DNA from: Takakia lepidozioides | Taxonomy: Eukaryota > Streptophyta > Takakiopsida > Takakiales > Takakiaceae | Assembly (NCBI GenBank): GCA_030704615.1 | Contig: CM060734.1 | Location: 5,146,001 to 5,210,000 of the forward strand | Reading direction: 5' to 3' | DNA length: 64,000 nucleotides | In this document: positions 21,894-34,099 of the stretch, piece after piece | Numbering within the stretch: the stretch's first letter is position 1 | Layout of the letters: the number at the start of each line of letters is the position of its first letter | Notes under the pieces: generated by a model | The model's input: only the letters and a program-made list of their open reading frames with translations | What the model was told of the DNA's origin: nothing | The model's database searches: none | Translations under genes and position numbers: made by a program

Positions 21894-22729
21894 GTAGTCT
21901 ACCTGATTTCTTAGTTGAAATCTGTATCTTGTGCTTTTCCTTGCGCACATTTAGAATCTGAGTATTCCAGTCATGGAATACCTTGGCCTGTTTCAGCCAT
22001 GGTCGTCCTAACAGCAAGGAATTTTCAATATAGTCACAGTGATCTTAAAGACCAACTTCTGAATCTGTATTCTTACTCCTCTTATCAAGCCTAATGGCTG
22101 TACAATTCTTTGATCTGCCATTGTTACTGTGAATGGGGCTGGTTTCATGTTACTCATACCAAGCTTCTGCCTTAATTGGTCTGTCATGATATTCACTCCT
22201 GAGCCTCCATCTATCAGTACATCAGTCAGGTCTGTGCTTCTAATTCTCAATAGGATTACTGGTGGAATCATCAAAGTCCATGACAATTTCTTGCCCTTCA
22301 GGCTTTACATTATAACTTGTCACCTTGTTGTTCAGGTCTGTATTCTCTGTCACATGAGCAATCTGATTGATTGCTTGATACAACCTGTGTCTACAATGGG
22401 GTGCCACAGGCAATAGCTGCCCAATTGTAATTTCTGCTTTAGACTGGCATATTACTTCAGCCAAAGCCCCTTTATTATCTTGAACCTGTGAAGCATCTTG
22501 CTTCACTTCATCTGCACCTTCATCATTTTCTTCTTCAGAGTCTGTTGACTCTGCTATAGGGATATCTGTCTCCTTCTGCATTTCCCTTATAGCTTCTATC
22601 ACTTCCTTGTGCAGTTCCTTCTCATCTCTCCATGCCTCATCATCTTCAGGCACATCACTATCATCTTCATTCACATCTTCCTCCTCTTGCACTGGAGGTA
22701 GCAGTTTAGCCTTGCTTTTGGTAACTATC

Positions 22730-23642
22730 TGTCGAGCGGCTTTACTCACCCATCCCTTCGCTATCCGAGGTGGAAACTCCAAGATAGAAGAATTGGATAT
22801 CTCTAAGTACTCCTCCCGCTCAGAACAATCAGTCATGACCTACAACTAGTGTATCATGGGGGTGCTTCCTATTTGTATTCCTTCTCGCATTCATGTTAGC
22901 AAGTTACCTTACTGTCTATGATTAAGTATCAGATTGCTTCTGCAATCTACCACGTTCCATCTAGTCAAGCATTCATTCCACAGCTTCACTCATATCTCTC
23001 TACACGGTGTGAGTATGAAATAGGAATCATATTCATATCTATCATGTATCAGGCCGAAGCCACGGTGTCTCTAATCTGCTCTATAGTGCATCTCTACAGC
23101 TTGCATGAATCAAGCATCATCTTGTCGTATCTCCTCCTCTGTGTAATCTCCATCCCTGTGCTCCAAGATCGTGCTCTCCGCCTGATCTCCTCAAGTGATG
23201 TCCAAGAACTGATCTCAGAAGTGACCCCCTCCATGTCGCTACTCTGCCTATTCTACCTGCAAGTTGTTCTACCCGCCTAACTAACTAACTGTCATCCAAG
23301 ACAGAATGCACGTTCCCTCTGCAGATGTCGTTGCCACACAGTCGTTCCTTGCCAATGATAACCGTTCCCTGTGAACGCTGTGACGGGCTGTGCCAAGCTG
23401 TGTCGGGCTGTGACTGTGCCGAGCTGTGACTGGCCGTGTCAGACTGTGTCGAGCTGTGTCGGGCTGTGATAGACTGTGATAGGCTGTGACTGATTGTGTA
23501 AGCCTGTCTACCACCCCTAAGGCCTGTGTTTGTCACCCCTAAGGTCTGTATTAGTCTGAATCTACCACCGTAGGTCTGCGCAAAATTAAGGGTACCCCAT
23601 AGAACCCGTAAAACTGTTTAAGTCCCAGACAACCCTCTAACA
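22730..23642 (-). repeat. X2 3' LTR
   Basis: On the minus strand it is preceded by the purine tract GAGAGGGGGAGGGATAA, starts TGTTAGAGGG and ends CTCGACA, for 913 bp. Y shows the undisturbed sequence of the gypsy element into which X2 joins (ATGATAGTTACC), so the end at 22730 is well placed. The repeat holds the CTGTG tract and the small MTDCSER frame. Confidence 0.7.
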
Positions 23643-23673
23643 TTATCCCTCCCCCTCTCAAAAAGCCGTGTCC

Positions 23674-26600
23674 TCACGGTTTACTGTTTAGGATCAGCAA
23701 ACCTTTGTGAACGAGCACCCTTCTGCCGGTGAGAGTCCCTCGGAGGGCTCTGTGTGTGAGCCCGAGCCATGTCGCTGGCTGGTGGGAATGACTGTCGACT
23801 AGATGGATTTGACTATCCTGCCTTAGGCTGATATGGAGGTAACTTTTCAGGCATAGGAGATCCCCGTCGTTTCTTTTCCGCCATTTGTATCGCATAATCC
23901 TCAGCCATGTCAAAAGTTTCCTCCACAGAACCAGTAGTATCGGAATCATCTTCCCCCCGTTGGCTGTACTGTTTCCTGACCTTTGGTGGCTTCGTGGGAA
24001 TCCTGACTGGCATACAGTGTATGCCCACCATGTCTGGAAGCTTATATTGTAAAACTTGTGTCAATCTCTTTCGGGCAAGATTAGTATATGCCCGTAGCTC
24101 ATCATCTGTATAGCTGAGTGGTGAGCCAATGACTTTGGAGAAGTGTAGCCACTTCCTGGCTTCATGCCCCTTGGGAAAAATGTGGTCAAGACCCAAGTTC
24201 TCTAGAGCAAAAGTAAACCAAGAACGAAGTTGGGGATCCTTCTAAAGCATGATCCTTACATCATATAGATATGTATGTGGTGGAACTGAAGGTAACATCC
24301 AATGCTCCCCACTGGAATAAGTCTGAAATCTCATCTGCATCTTCTGATGCTCAATGTGATAGCTTGAAATAAAACAAGCAGCATAATACAGTCCACAACC
24401 CATGACCAAACTAGGTACCTCCTTGGTCTTGGTGTAGATGAATCCATGAATAATCTGGAAGGCAATTAATTCCTTCAGCATGGTTCCTGTCTCAGACCAG
24501 TACCGCGCAAAATGGTGATCTTCAATGGGTCTGTCAGTTGGAAGAACTTTAGTCCGAGTTGCCATTAGCAACCAAATGCGCATAATCTGGTAATAGTGTG
24601 CCAAAGACTTTGGAGGACTGAATTCTTTCCAAGCCAAATCCATAACAATGGGAATTTGGTTGAAGGATAGAATCATAGCCCGATTATATTCAAGTGCAGC
24701 AGGAGTAGTAGGTGGGTTAAAAGAAGCATCACCCCAAACCTCAGACAGTGATTGCTGCAGTGCCATGGTATCAACACTGTCGACCTGGTATGGTTGCTGT
24801 GATGTTGTTGCCATAGTCCCTCCTGATGTTGGCAAGTCCTACACTTCCTGTGCTGAAGATTGGAAAATCAAAGTCCTTGCGTGCAAATAAGTAGCCATGA
24901 GCTGTTCCTCAGGAACAAAGGCCCTTTTGTCAATGTTGGAGCTCAAGTCATCCACTTGAGTCTGTAGCCCTTCTACATCCTCATGTAACTCAGCTATCTG
25001 ACTATAGACATTGTCTATAGTGGTTGTAGCAATGTTCTGCACCCGTAACCTGAGATCATTCATCTCGTCTTGAGTGAGCTTTCTTGGTGTTTTCCCTTCC
25101 ACTGGCCCTTGTGTCAACCACTCTTGCAAAAGATGATTATCCACCAAGTCATGTGTAACACCACGGAGATCCTGCTCCTCCTTGAGCCGGTATGCTTCCA
25201 ACTGCTGTTGTAAACTCTCCATGCGCTTTGCATGAGGCTCAACCAGAGCTGCATAGGCAGCTGACAGATTATTGGCTTCTTTCCAAGCTTTTTCACTCAC
25301 AGAAAGTTCATTGTCCCGTACTGTGATGGTTTGCTGCAACTCAAAGATGTACTTGTCCTTCTAGACATCAACCTGGTGGAACTGCTGAATGGTATCCTCA
25401 TTGCGACAGATAGTAGCCTTCATGTCAGCAATGAGTTTCCCCTACTCCATTGACTCTGTCTCCGCCGTTATACATCTCTCAGCTTGGTTCTTGACTTCTA
25501 GTGCAGCCATCTCCAGATTAGTCGTTAGTGTGGCACATTGTATGATCATTTTCTAATGGACTGCTTCCAATTCTGTATGAAGCAACTTCACTTCATGCAA
25601 CTTGCCCTCATGCTGAATCTGTATATGATATAGCTGCTGCTTATGCACTTCATGCAACTTTTCATGCTCAAGACCTGCTTCAATTAAATTTTCCTTCGCA
25701 AGCTGTAGGGCAGCTTTAGTGTCCTCCAACTCTTTTTGCAACTTGAGGTTGGCCTCCACATCCACCCTGTTTGCACACTCAGTGGCAATTCTTGCCTCAA
25801 GCTCTTGCTTGAGCTCCTCCCGCAATGCTGCCAATTGGTGGAAGGAACATGAGTCTTGACATAGGTGCCCAATAGGTTGAGAGTCCTACTTATGCTTATG
25901 GAACACATAAGCATGGCCTACTGTGGGTCTTTATGGAGAACCTGCTGTTGTTCTTCCTCTCTATAGTTTGATGTTTCACAAACCAATCAGGCCATGATCC
26001 CACAAGATCTTCTTCCTGAGCAACCTCATCTTCCACAGGTGTTGCAGTACCCTTACCTTTTACCCCTTTAACCTCCGCCAGAGCTGAGGAAGGCAAGCAT
26101 CACTCTATAGCCTGAAAGGACCAAAGCTACATGACCTACCCAGTACCTGCCCATTACTTTGCGTTCTTGCGCATCAAGCAAGCAAGAATCAAAGATGATA
26201 TGTGCAATAATTGGGCCAGACACAATAATTGGGGACTTGGCAGTAGTATTCTGTAATCGTTTCATCTCCTCCACCAGACGACTGTGCATTATCTCCGCCC
26301 AAACCACATCATCTCCTCTCAAAGCTTTCAAAACCTCCTCCGTAAAAGATCTGCTAAGAAATTGTTGGTTCTATTTCATGGCAAACAAAATGTTTAGTAT
26401 CTGGCCAATCTCCCTCAACCCTGGATACTCGGCTTTGGTGCAAGTAAATCCCTGGTTCCTGAAGAAACTCGTTTCTTGGAAAAGATCCCCTACTTGCAAT
26501 CTTGCCCTGTGCTCATCCACGCTCACATTACCAGATGGTAATTCAAAAAGTTGTTGCAAGTACTGCGGAATAACTTGTATATCTACGCCCTTCACCTGGG

Positions 26601-26922
26601 TAACTCCTGTCTTTGGCTCAAAGTTCTTGATGAACTGGATCATCAATTCCCGATGATGCAAAGACCACTCTTTGCGCAACAATCCCTCCAACCGCAATTC
26701 CTTCAGCAGCTGCACTGTCTGTGGTGTGGCGTTTGTTTGCCTCTGTAAGATCGTCGTGCTCTTCACTCGTAGATCCTCCATATCTCTAATTCGCTTCATC
26801 CCGGACAAACAAGAAGGCCTTGTTTGGAATAACTGCATGAAAGCTTGTAATGCGTATAGCATGAAAGTGTGATTAGCACATAATGGAATAGACAAGTGGG
26901 TGTAAGCCTGCGGGGCTTGCAA
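23674..26922 (-). pseudogene. X2: unknown LTR-element protein with coiled coil
   Basis: Coding pieces in order on the minus strand are 26922-26371, 26331-26068, 25834-25553, 25339-24839, 24835-24242 and 24196-23813. The predicted protein has an N-terminal helical domain (NFEPKTGVTQVKGVDIQV, QQLFELPSGNVSVDE), an acidic linker, about 300 residues of coiled coil, a second helical domain (AHYYQIMRIWL, FARYWSETGTMLKELIAF), a QMRFQTYSSGEHWM segment and a C-terminal block with DDELRAYTNLARKRL. It is followed by a purine tract and LTR, so it sits where the coding region of an LTR element should be. I see no protease, RT or integrase. It may be a gag-only non-autonomous element. Several stops make this copy a pseudogene. 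Confidence 0.6.
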
Positions 26923-27100
26923 ATAGTGAGTGAGAGAAAAAATACTTTCGACCTATCCTTCCTTACGCCACTGCGTAAGAAATAGAGCTAGTGTATAGTC
27001 CGTGATATCCGCCATAGCTACAAAGCTATAGCTTTGATTGCCCCTCCCGTCGAGACACTGGTTATCCGGAATAACACCTATTTTTCCGCTCATAATCTTC

Positions 27101-27556
27101 TTAATTTCTTGTTCTTGTTTCTTGTTTCTTGAATGGAGTCTCTAGCACAAAATTGATTGGCCGTTGCATCATTAGGTAACTTCTCATTTTTACCCTAATC
27201 TGTTCACATTCCATCTTGGAATGACCACGAGGACTGCATATGTGGCAAAGGTTCCCCTTTGCCGGACGCGTAAAGTGTTCCGTTACCTGTCCTCTTGATG
27301 CATCAATGGGCTCATAATAAGTTTCGGCTGATGTACCGGGTAGGTACTTCGACGGCCCTGTTTGTCTTCTTGTGTGATGACGCTCATTATTGCAGTACAT
27401 GCAATGCGGAGTGCTTTGCCCCTTAGGCCACGTATTTGAATTCAAACACTCTCCTGTCTCCCTCTGTCTGCGTGGCACATTCTCCGAGTTTGACTTCCAA
27501 ACTGTCTTTACACTTACCGGCCACTTAACTGACGTTAACTCGTGTCCATCTGTCAC
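27101..27556 (-). pseudogene. Zinc-knuckle-like fragment
   Basis: A 151-codon minus-strand frame has CMYCNNERHHTRR and CHICSPRGHSKMEC. The second fits CX2CX4HX4C, the nucleocapsid knuckle. It lies between the end of element Y and the start of X2 and matches neither element's gag that I can see. It may be a gag remnant of a third retroelement or the 5' part of X2. Confidence 0.45.
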
Positions 27557-27559
27557 TGC

Positions 27560-27720
27560 CCCTATGGACTGTGCGACCTGTGTGGGCTGTGTAGCCTGTG
27601 TTGGGCTGTGACAAGCTGTGGTAAGCTGTAATATGCTGTAATAGGCTGTGGTGGGTTGTGATATGTTGTGTTAGACTGTGGTGGACTGTGATGGCTGTGT
27701 GAACACCTGTGTGCTCTGCT
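27560..27720. repeat. CTGTG-rich tract, possible remnant of X2 5' LTR
   Basis: Irregular GGCTGTG/AGGCTGTGG repeats resemble those inside the X2 and X3 LTRs. The position upstream of X2 would suit its 5' LTR, but no clean LTR ends are visible. Confidence 0.45.
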
Positions 27721-27769
27721 ATGGCTGTACACATTCGGCTTTATGACAAGTGCTTCATGCTCCGCTGGT

Positions 27770-28858
27770 GCTACTGGTGTAGTCTGTGACTGCATCTGTG
27801 TTTCAAGATGCAAATCATGCTGCAATGGTCTATCATGGATACCACTGTACCCCTTCAACTTATTGGCATTGACTCTATCAAGCATCTCTTTGTTAATGGT
27901 TTGTAACATATATGAGTTGTTATCATACATCTTCTGTATGACATAAGGTCATTTCCATGGTGATTTAAGCTTAGAAGCTTTAATCTTTCCCTTCTTCTGC
28001 AACCACAGTACCAAATCATCTATCTTAAAAGTCTTCAATTTACCTTCATCAAACTGATCCTTCCTCTTCATCTGAATTCTGGTCATGTTATCTGCTGCAT
28101 CAACACGTACTTCTTCCACATGATATAGTTCATGTTTCCTTACTTTAATTGAATCCTCCAATTCCATTCTCCTCCCCCATTCAGTTCTCATGGTAGGTAA
28201 TAAGAATTCCACTGGAAGTAAAGCTTCCATACCATAAACTAATTGGAATGGTGTATACTTGGTGGTGACTTTATATGAAGTCCTGTATGACCACAAAGCT
28301 GTCAACAGCTTTGTATCCCAGTCTGTCCTGTTCGCATTGACTATCTTAGCCAAGATAGTGCATAGTATTTTGTTGGTGGCATCCGCCTGCCCATTGCCCT
28401 GTGGGTAATAGGTTGTACTCTTCCTGTGCACAATCATGAACTCCTTAGTCAATAGTTCAATGGTCTCATTAATGAAATGACTTCCCTGGTCACTGATAAA
28501 TTCCAGGGGACAACCAAATCTTGTGAGAATGTTCTCATATAGGAACCTTGCTGTGGACTTAGCTGTGTTGTCCCTCAGAGCCTTAGCTTCCACCCATTTT
28601 GTGGTATAATCAGTGGCTGTGATTATATACTTGTGGTGGATTAATTGGTCCAACAAAGTCTAATCCCCATTTCTGGAATGGTTCAGTAGGCATCGTAGGA
28701 TGCAAAGCCATCTTCCCAGATCTTTGCAAAGGTCCTAGCCTCTGACACTCATCGCGACTCTTGCAATACTTGTGTACATCTCTAAACAAAGTAGGCCACC
28801 AATAACCTGCAAGTAGTATTTTCCTACTGGTAGTCTCTTCTCCAAAGTGGCCTCCAGC
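27770..28858 (-). pseudogene. Element Y integrase (3' half of split gypsy element)
   Basis: Read on the minus strand, the frame begins at the insertion point in the zinc-binding domain (HFGEE, then YWWPTLF and a Cys pair). It continues with the DDE core: Asp in the TDYTTKW block, Asp in FISDQGSHF, and Glu expected in the NGQADATNK block, where the usual Glu reads Asp. The C-terminus has FKIDDLVLWL and a KSPW block, a TGA at 27949-27951, then MYDNNSYMLQTIN. It is the continuation of the pol frame that stops at 40392. The apparent Glu-to-Asp change may inactivate it. Confidence 0.85.
28850..28858. repeat. Left 9-bp target site duplication of the MULE
   Basis: GCCTCCAGC, repeated at 40392-40400. 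Removing the element and one copy restores an uninterrupted gypsy integrase reading frame. Confidence 0.9.
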
Positions 28859-28960
28859 GAGCGTAGCTACGGCGTGAGCCCAGCCCCGTGAGCCTGGGAG
28901 CTGAGCTCACGTTCAAGCTACAAAGCGTGAGCTGAGTTCACGCTTCAGGGAAGCGTGAGC
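28859..28960 (+). repeat. MULE left terminus with subterminal CGTGAGC motifs
   Basis: The tip is GAGCGTAGCTACGGCGTGAG, then CCCAG. Within about 100 bp there are six CGTGAGC or GCTCACG-like words (one or two bases varied) in both orientations. Similar words occur at the right end, so these are candidate transposase-binding sites. Confidence 0.7.
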
Positions 28961-29277
28961 GGCACGAATCTGCTGGAGAAGAAGGTCCTATAGGCGAGGA
29001 TTGCAGGAAGAGGGCCTATTACCGTGGACAAAACAAAGGGGGCCAACACACACCATGTCTGCAATGCCCGCTCAAAAACAGAAATATGAAAACATGGCAG
29101 ATTTGAGCTCAGAATGATTGTCACAGTTTATTTCAATTCACAGATAGACGCTTACAATGAATTGCATGTGCATTTGCCCTGGTTCCGTAAACGAAATCCA
29201 TATGTTTGTCAGAAATGCAAAGTCTTCACACGGCAACCTGCAAACCAGCATGGGAAGCGGGCATGGCTCGTATGTGT

Positions 29278-32200
29278 TCAAAGAGAAGTTGGCGGAGCTC
29301 CACGCGAGGTGTCCCGCTGTAGAAGGGTGTTCACTTCTCCATAGCCTAGTGTGGCTTGGTGGATGAATTGGTCTCTCTTACCGTCGCAACACATAATCAC
29401 AAGGTATATGTCATATTGATGCTTGCAGGGGACCCACTTCCCTCTCATGCCGAGAGCGCCCTCACGCATCGTTACAAAGTCCGGACAAGTGCACGAAGGG
29501 AAATTCCCGACGGTAACCTGATATTCTTTGCCATGAAGAACTGACCCAATTGACAGCACTGTGTAAATCCGTCCATACCCCGGAGAAGGGACTTCGGTGA
29601 TACGAGACACCCGAGCCTGCAAAATTCTAGCAGATTCCATCTTGCATTCGTGATCTGCACCCGAAGCGAAACGGCGCACTGTTTTTCCATCTCTTTTTGT
29701 TGGGTGGGAGTCGGCACCGGGTGGTGGCATTGCCGGAGCATGTGGCACATCTGTGCCAACAGTGCATGAGGGCACCACCCGGGACCGTGCAAGACAGAAC
29801 CCTCCCTCCTCCAGCATGCTTATCTCGGTTGATGACAGCGACGTCCCAATTTGCACAGGCCAAATTGCGGGGGGAGGGGGTTTCATTATCACCGAAGGAC
29901 GAACTGTTCCCTTCACGCATCGTGCCATATCGTCTGGGCAGAACCAAAATTTGTGGTCCTTTGACTCCCCACTATGATAAGGTCGGAACAACCCTGTGAA
30001 TGTTGGAGCTGGAGTCCCCCTGGAGCCTTTGCATATCTTTGATTTGCATTTCTTGAATGAGGGGGTCCGAATTGCCATGCAAGCCACTCTAGATCCTGGT
30101 GGGGTGCGTTCTATATGCCACTCACTATCAATGCAATCGGATTCCTGCACCATGGCCACCACCTCCTCCAATGGGATTCCCGCTGCTGTGCTTGTATGTT
30201 CTGCACCTGCTCCACTGGAGGAGGACCCACCTGGGAAGGGGCGGGCACACGACTCAGTCTGCAGTGGAGACACCTTTGGCACAGAGAAATTGACCCTGTC
30301 TGGCCGATGGGAATCTCCATCTGACCCTGGAAGAGTGTTCAATTTCCTTTTGCATGATCCAAATCTTTCCTCGCCTTCCAAATGGGGGAGCCTGGATTGT
30401 AGAGGGGACCCTTCAGTGCATCTGTTTAGAGCTCTGGCCATCTTTGACGGGACTCCGGACCTACTCGCAACCCTTAGCATCAACAAAGTCGTATCAGGGC
30501 CCTTGCCTCCACCCCGTCCCATCAGAAAATTGCGGTACCTGGTTTGTTGTGTAAGTGCACACACCATGTCATCAGCAGTGGCCACATACAGTCATGACCT
30601 GCTTTGGTAGACTGCTGCATCCAGGCGTTGTGAACAGTCTCCGCCAAATTACAGGATGGCATGTCGGCCAAGTCCTCCAAGGACATGTCCTGCAGGAGGC
30701 ATTGCATGGATATGTGAGGAACGAAAACAAATGGTAGAGGTTCTTCAAGTGACAATCGAAGAACCCCAAATGAACAGGCACGATGCAAAATTTCTGTTTT
30801 TGGGATTGAAGAGGCTTACCGTCGTCATGAAAGCTCCCCACTGTCTGTACCTGAAGTGCCAGAAAACCAACCAGTCCTCCAACTCCTTTACGTGGGTACC
30901 TGTTGCAGCACCAGAGGAGAACCACCAAGCCCGGATTGCCTGGTAAGTGCTCTCAGCTTCTCCCATTGAGGTGGCATTCTTGTACTTGAGACAGAGCCTT
31001 CTGTGCTCCAACTGCAGGTCAGGGCGAATGCAGCGCTTTGTATGACGTGCCAGAGATTGAGTCCAATGGAAGAGGCATGTGCGCTCCCTATTTTCCATTG
31101 GGACCTTAGGATCCCCCAAACCAAACACGCGTCGCACTGCATTGAAATTTGCCTGTGCACTATCAGCCATGAAGCCCGCAAAATTTGTGTTTTGTATTCC
31201 ATTGCGCTGCATGACGGCCAAGAGCGAATTCCACATGAGCATCTGGGATTCAGTGTCCTCCGACTGCATATCACAAATTGCTATGGAGAGCACACGCTGG
31301 TACGCCGGATCATACACATGGCACGCCATGGTTGTCCAACCCTTCACCCGTTTGCAGTGATCAAACATTAACCAACATTTAGCCAAATCTCCTCCTGGTT
31401 GCATACGGCGGACAATGCTCACACCACTGCCTTCGCCCACAGCGGACATCTTGAACAAATACACCTTGGACGAGCCCTGGCCAGGGAAGATACTGTTTTG
31501 AATGAATTCATAGCGACTCCTCCGTTTCAGGTCCATAATGTTGTCCATGAATCCAGCAGTGCCTGTGCCCATTCTGAGTGCATTCACCTGGTTTCGAATA
31601 TTGGGAGAGCTCAACACGGAGAAATGGTCCATGACTGCATTAAGCGAATCTGCATCCAGCATAAGTTGTGTCGCATCCCCTTCACCCAGTATGTGTTTCT
31701 CCAGGAATGCCTTGCTAGCTGCAAGCGCTATAGCAGAAGGTGTTGCACAAGGGGCATTGTGGAACTCCTGCTTCAGCAGATTTCTAGCGATGTCCACGCT
31801 ATCCCTGCAACTTCCTTTGGACACAGGATGCTCGTGTGCACCCATATGAATGCAGGCACGAGTCATTGTCTTGCATCGGTGTGCCACCTGATACATACGA
31901 GCGTGGCACACAGAAACACAGGACGGGGAAAGTTTGCAAAACCTGCACACAAAAGTATTGGTCCTGGGAGGGGCAAGCCCTGGGGTGAAAGGATTCAGGG
32001 GCACACCTTCCCACTCACTTTCGTTTGGTTGAGCGCTGTTTCTCAGCCGAGGGCAAGAAATATTCTGGCACTTACAATGCCCAACGCAGACCGACCTCCG
32101 AAATTTCAAGCCAATGTCGTTATGGATGTTCGACGTTTTTGTCCTGCACCAAGGATGTCCGTCATGTTTCTTGTCCATGCCCTGCAAAAGCCCAGCCAGT

Positions 32201-32853
32201 CCAGTGGAAGAGGTGGGAGGGTTGAGCTCAAACAGGATGTCCCCATCAAACTGTGCTGGCACGTATTGAACCCGTTGCACAGGAAGGGACTCCCAATCAA
32301 CAAAACGCAGCTCGCTCTTGCACCCAGGCACACCTGCGAGGGCTTTCAATTTTGGAATGACACTCGTTATCTCTTGCAATTCGTCATCATCCAATGACGG
32401 AGTCTGCACTGGCGGAGGAATCTCAGAAACATCCTCCGAGGACGAGTCTGAAAGAGTCACGAAGGTAGTGGATGTGCTCACCTCTTGTTTCACAGGAACT
32501 GTGCCCTTCTGTTGCACGACCGATGCTGCAGTGCCAGGGGTAACGACTAATCCTGCTGATTGTCTTCTCTCTTTTCCAAGGACACGGTATGTGCCTGGAA
32601 GGACTCTCCACTTCCTTCCACACTTGCCAACCAATGGTTTCTCCAAGTGCCCAGAATCCAAATTCCCATCCTCGTCATACACCTCTTTTTGAACAAGGAG
32701 AGAACCCAACTCCAGCGGGAACACTGTAACCAGCTCATCCTCATGAACAACTGCAAACCCATCGTCGTCTGCAGTGGCAGTCAGTGGAAGAGTACCTGCA
32801 TTGGAATGGAATCGAGCAAGTGTATCTCGCTCCCTCGACATGTTTTCCCTCAC
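29278..32853 (-). pseudogene. MULE transposase with SWIM zinc finger
   Basis: Exon 1 runs 32853 to 30820 and ends at a GTAAGC donor. Exon 2 starts at 30689 after CTGCAG and, after a one-base shift near 30594, continues to the stop at 29278. The N-terminus is acidic/Ser-rich and is followed by a Cys-rich region (CKCQNISC, CRFC). The DDE core shows the CDMQSED and GFMADSAQANFNAV blocks, then CLFHW, the C-x2-H signature of MULE transposases. The C-terminal AETVHNAWMQQS region precedes a long Ser/Pro linker and a SWIM finger, CTC ... CKH (near 29400). The full protein would be about 1,150 residues. Apart from the single shift the frame is long and clean, suggesting recent activity. Confidence 0.8.
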
Positions 32854-33610
32854 TGAACGAAAGTTGCGGAATCCTCGAACTGATAGCCCGCAATCACCGA
32901 AAGGGGAATTAAGACAAGCAAACTGAGGTCAACAAGGGTAGCTCCAACCCAAAGGTTGCGGGTGATGCATGCAAAGGATGTAGGGATGAGATGCACCTTC
33001 ACTTCGGAAACAGCAACGCTAAGAGGCACTAACCAGAAAAACTGTTTTCAAATACTACAAGAAGCCGTGCTGTTTATGGATGAAAACAAACACTGAAAAC
33101 GACATGAAACCATCATTATGAAAAGACGGCAACAACCCTGGAGAGCAGTAAACATGAAGACCACAAATGTCATGAGGTTGTGCTGTGCCAGAAGAGCACA
33201 ACACAAACACTGACACTGCAGAAGATACCTCGCACGAATGCGTGCCAGACATGGTCGTATCCGACAGAACCCTTTATGCCGAATGACCCCATGGCGACGG
33301 TTACGGCAAAATGCAAACCACAGGGTAGGCAGTACAACACACGTGGATGCATATGTGAAGCATAACAATTATTGCGGATCTGCAAGAACTGCTCGAAAAT
33401 GAACTAGCATTAGATTTCTACGGCACATCCGAATTTGAAAGAAAGCAAGAAGGCCGCGGTGTATTGGCAGGCGGCGCAGTACATCTGACATATATCGCTA
33501 GTGCATGCAACGGATGTACTTTTTTTCTAGCGCTTTATTACTTGGATAATACGGAGACGACGGAATGGATGAATTCCGTTCGCACACAATAACAACACCC
33601 GCATCCAAAT
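32854..33610. promoter_or_regulatory. Divergent intergenic region of the MULE
   Basis: About 750 bp separate the start codons of the minus-strand transposase and the plus-strand accessory gene. No coding region is supported here. By position it should hold both promoters, but I cannot point to convincing core elements. Confidence 0.4.
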
Positions 33611-34099
33611 ATGGTTGACAACGTCCAATTTCGATTTTGGTTACATGCCATAGCAGCACTTGTTACAAACGTCAAACTGGAGAGCTCTAGAGGCATCGTG
33701 GGGAGCCCTTGTTTCCAGCGGAGGAGGAAGAGAAGGAAGTCACTATACTTCACGAGCTCTAGAAACAGGAATAGAGCCAGAGATAGAATGAGGATGGAAA
33801 GAGTGGACAAAGAGGAAAAGGAGGTAGAAGAGGGAGTAGAGGAAAGTGTGGCGATGGAGGAGCAGGAATCAGCAGAAGAACAGCAGCCCGCCATAGTTCC
33901 AAGAACAGATGAAGATGACACTGCATCTGAGGGAGAGACAGACGAGATGGAAGAGGATGTTGAAGGTGGCCTCACGAGGAGTCTGCCTGCAGGAAAGAGG
34001 AAGGGGGAGAGGCTCACATACACGCTCGGCGCAGAGAGCAGCCCGAAGCGCAAAGGGTCCCCGGCAATTGGGGAGTCTTCTGGAGCAGCCAAGAAAAAG

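Larger units (their letters stand above)
19690..22729 (-). mobile_element. Z: truncated Ty3/gypsy element (protease-RT-RNase H)
   Basis: Minus-strand order is: N-terminal linker with KSKAKLLPPV, protease with the degenerate VLIDGGSG active-site motif (22286-22008), pre-RT linker (to 20872), RT (20860 to about 20310) with the FLDDFSVY-type catalytic block intact but frame-broken, and RNase H (20301-19750) with DASGEALG and ERNYSTTEREALA. It is closely related to element Y at 40392-45246. It is truncated 5' at the X2 LTR (22729) and 3' at about 19690, so gag and integrase are missing. The 480-bp X1-type segment interrupts it at 21414-21893. Several stops and frame changes are present. Confidence 0.85.

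Noticed and set aside
29996-32692. Long plus-strand frames (29996-30610, 31399-32397, 32318-32692)
   Set aside because: They are the antisense of the SWIM transposase exons and carry no domain of their own.
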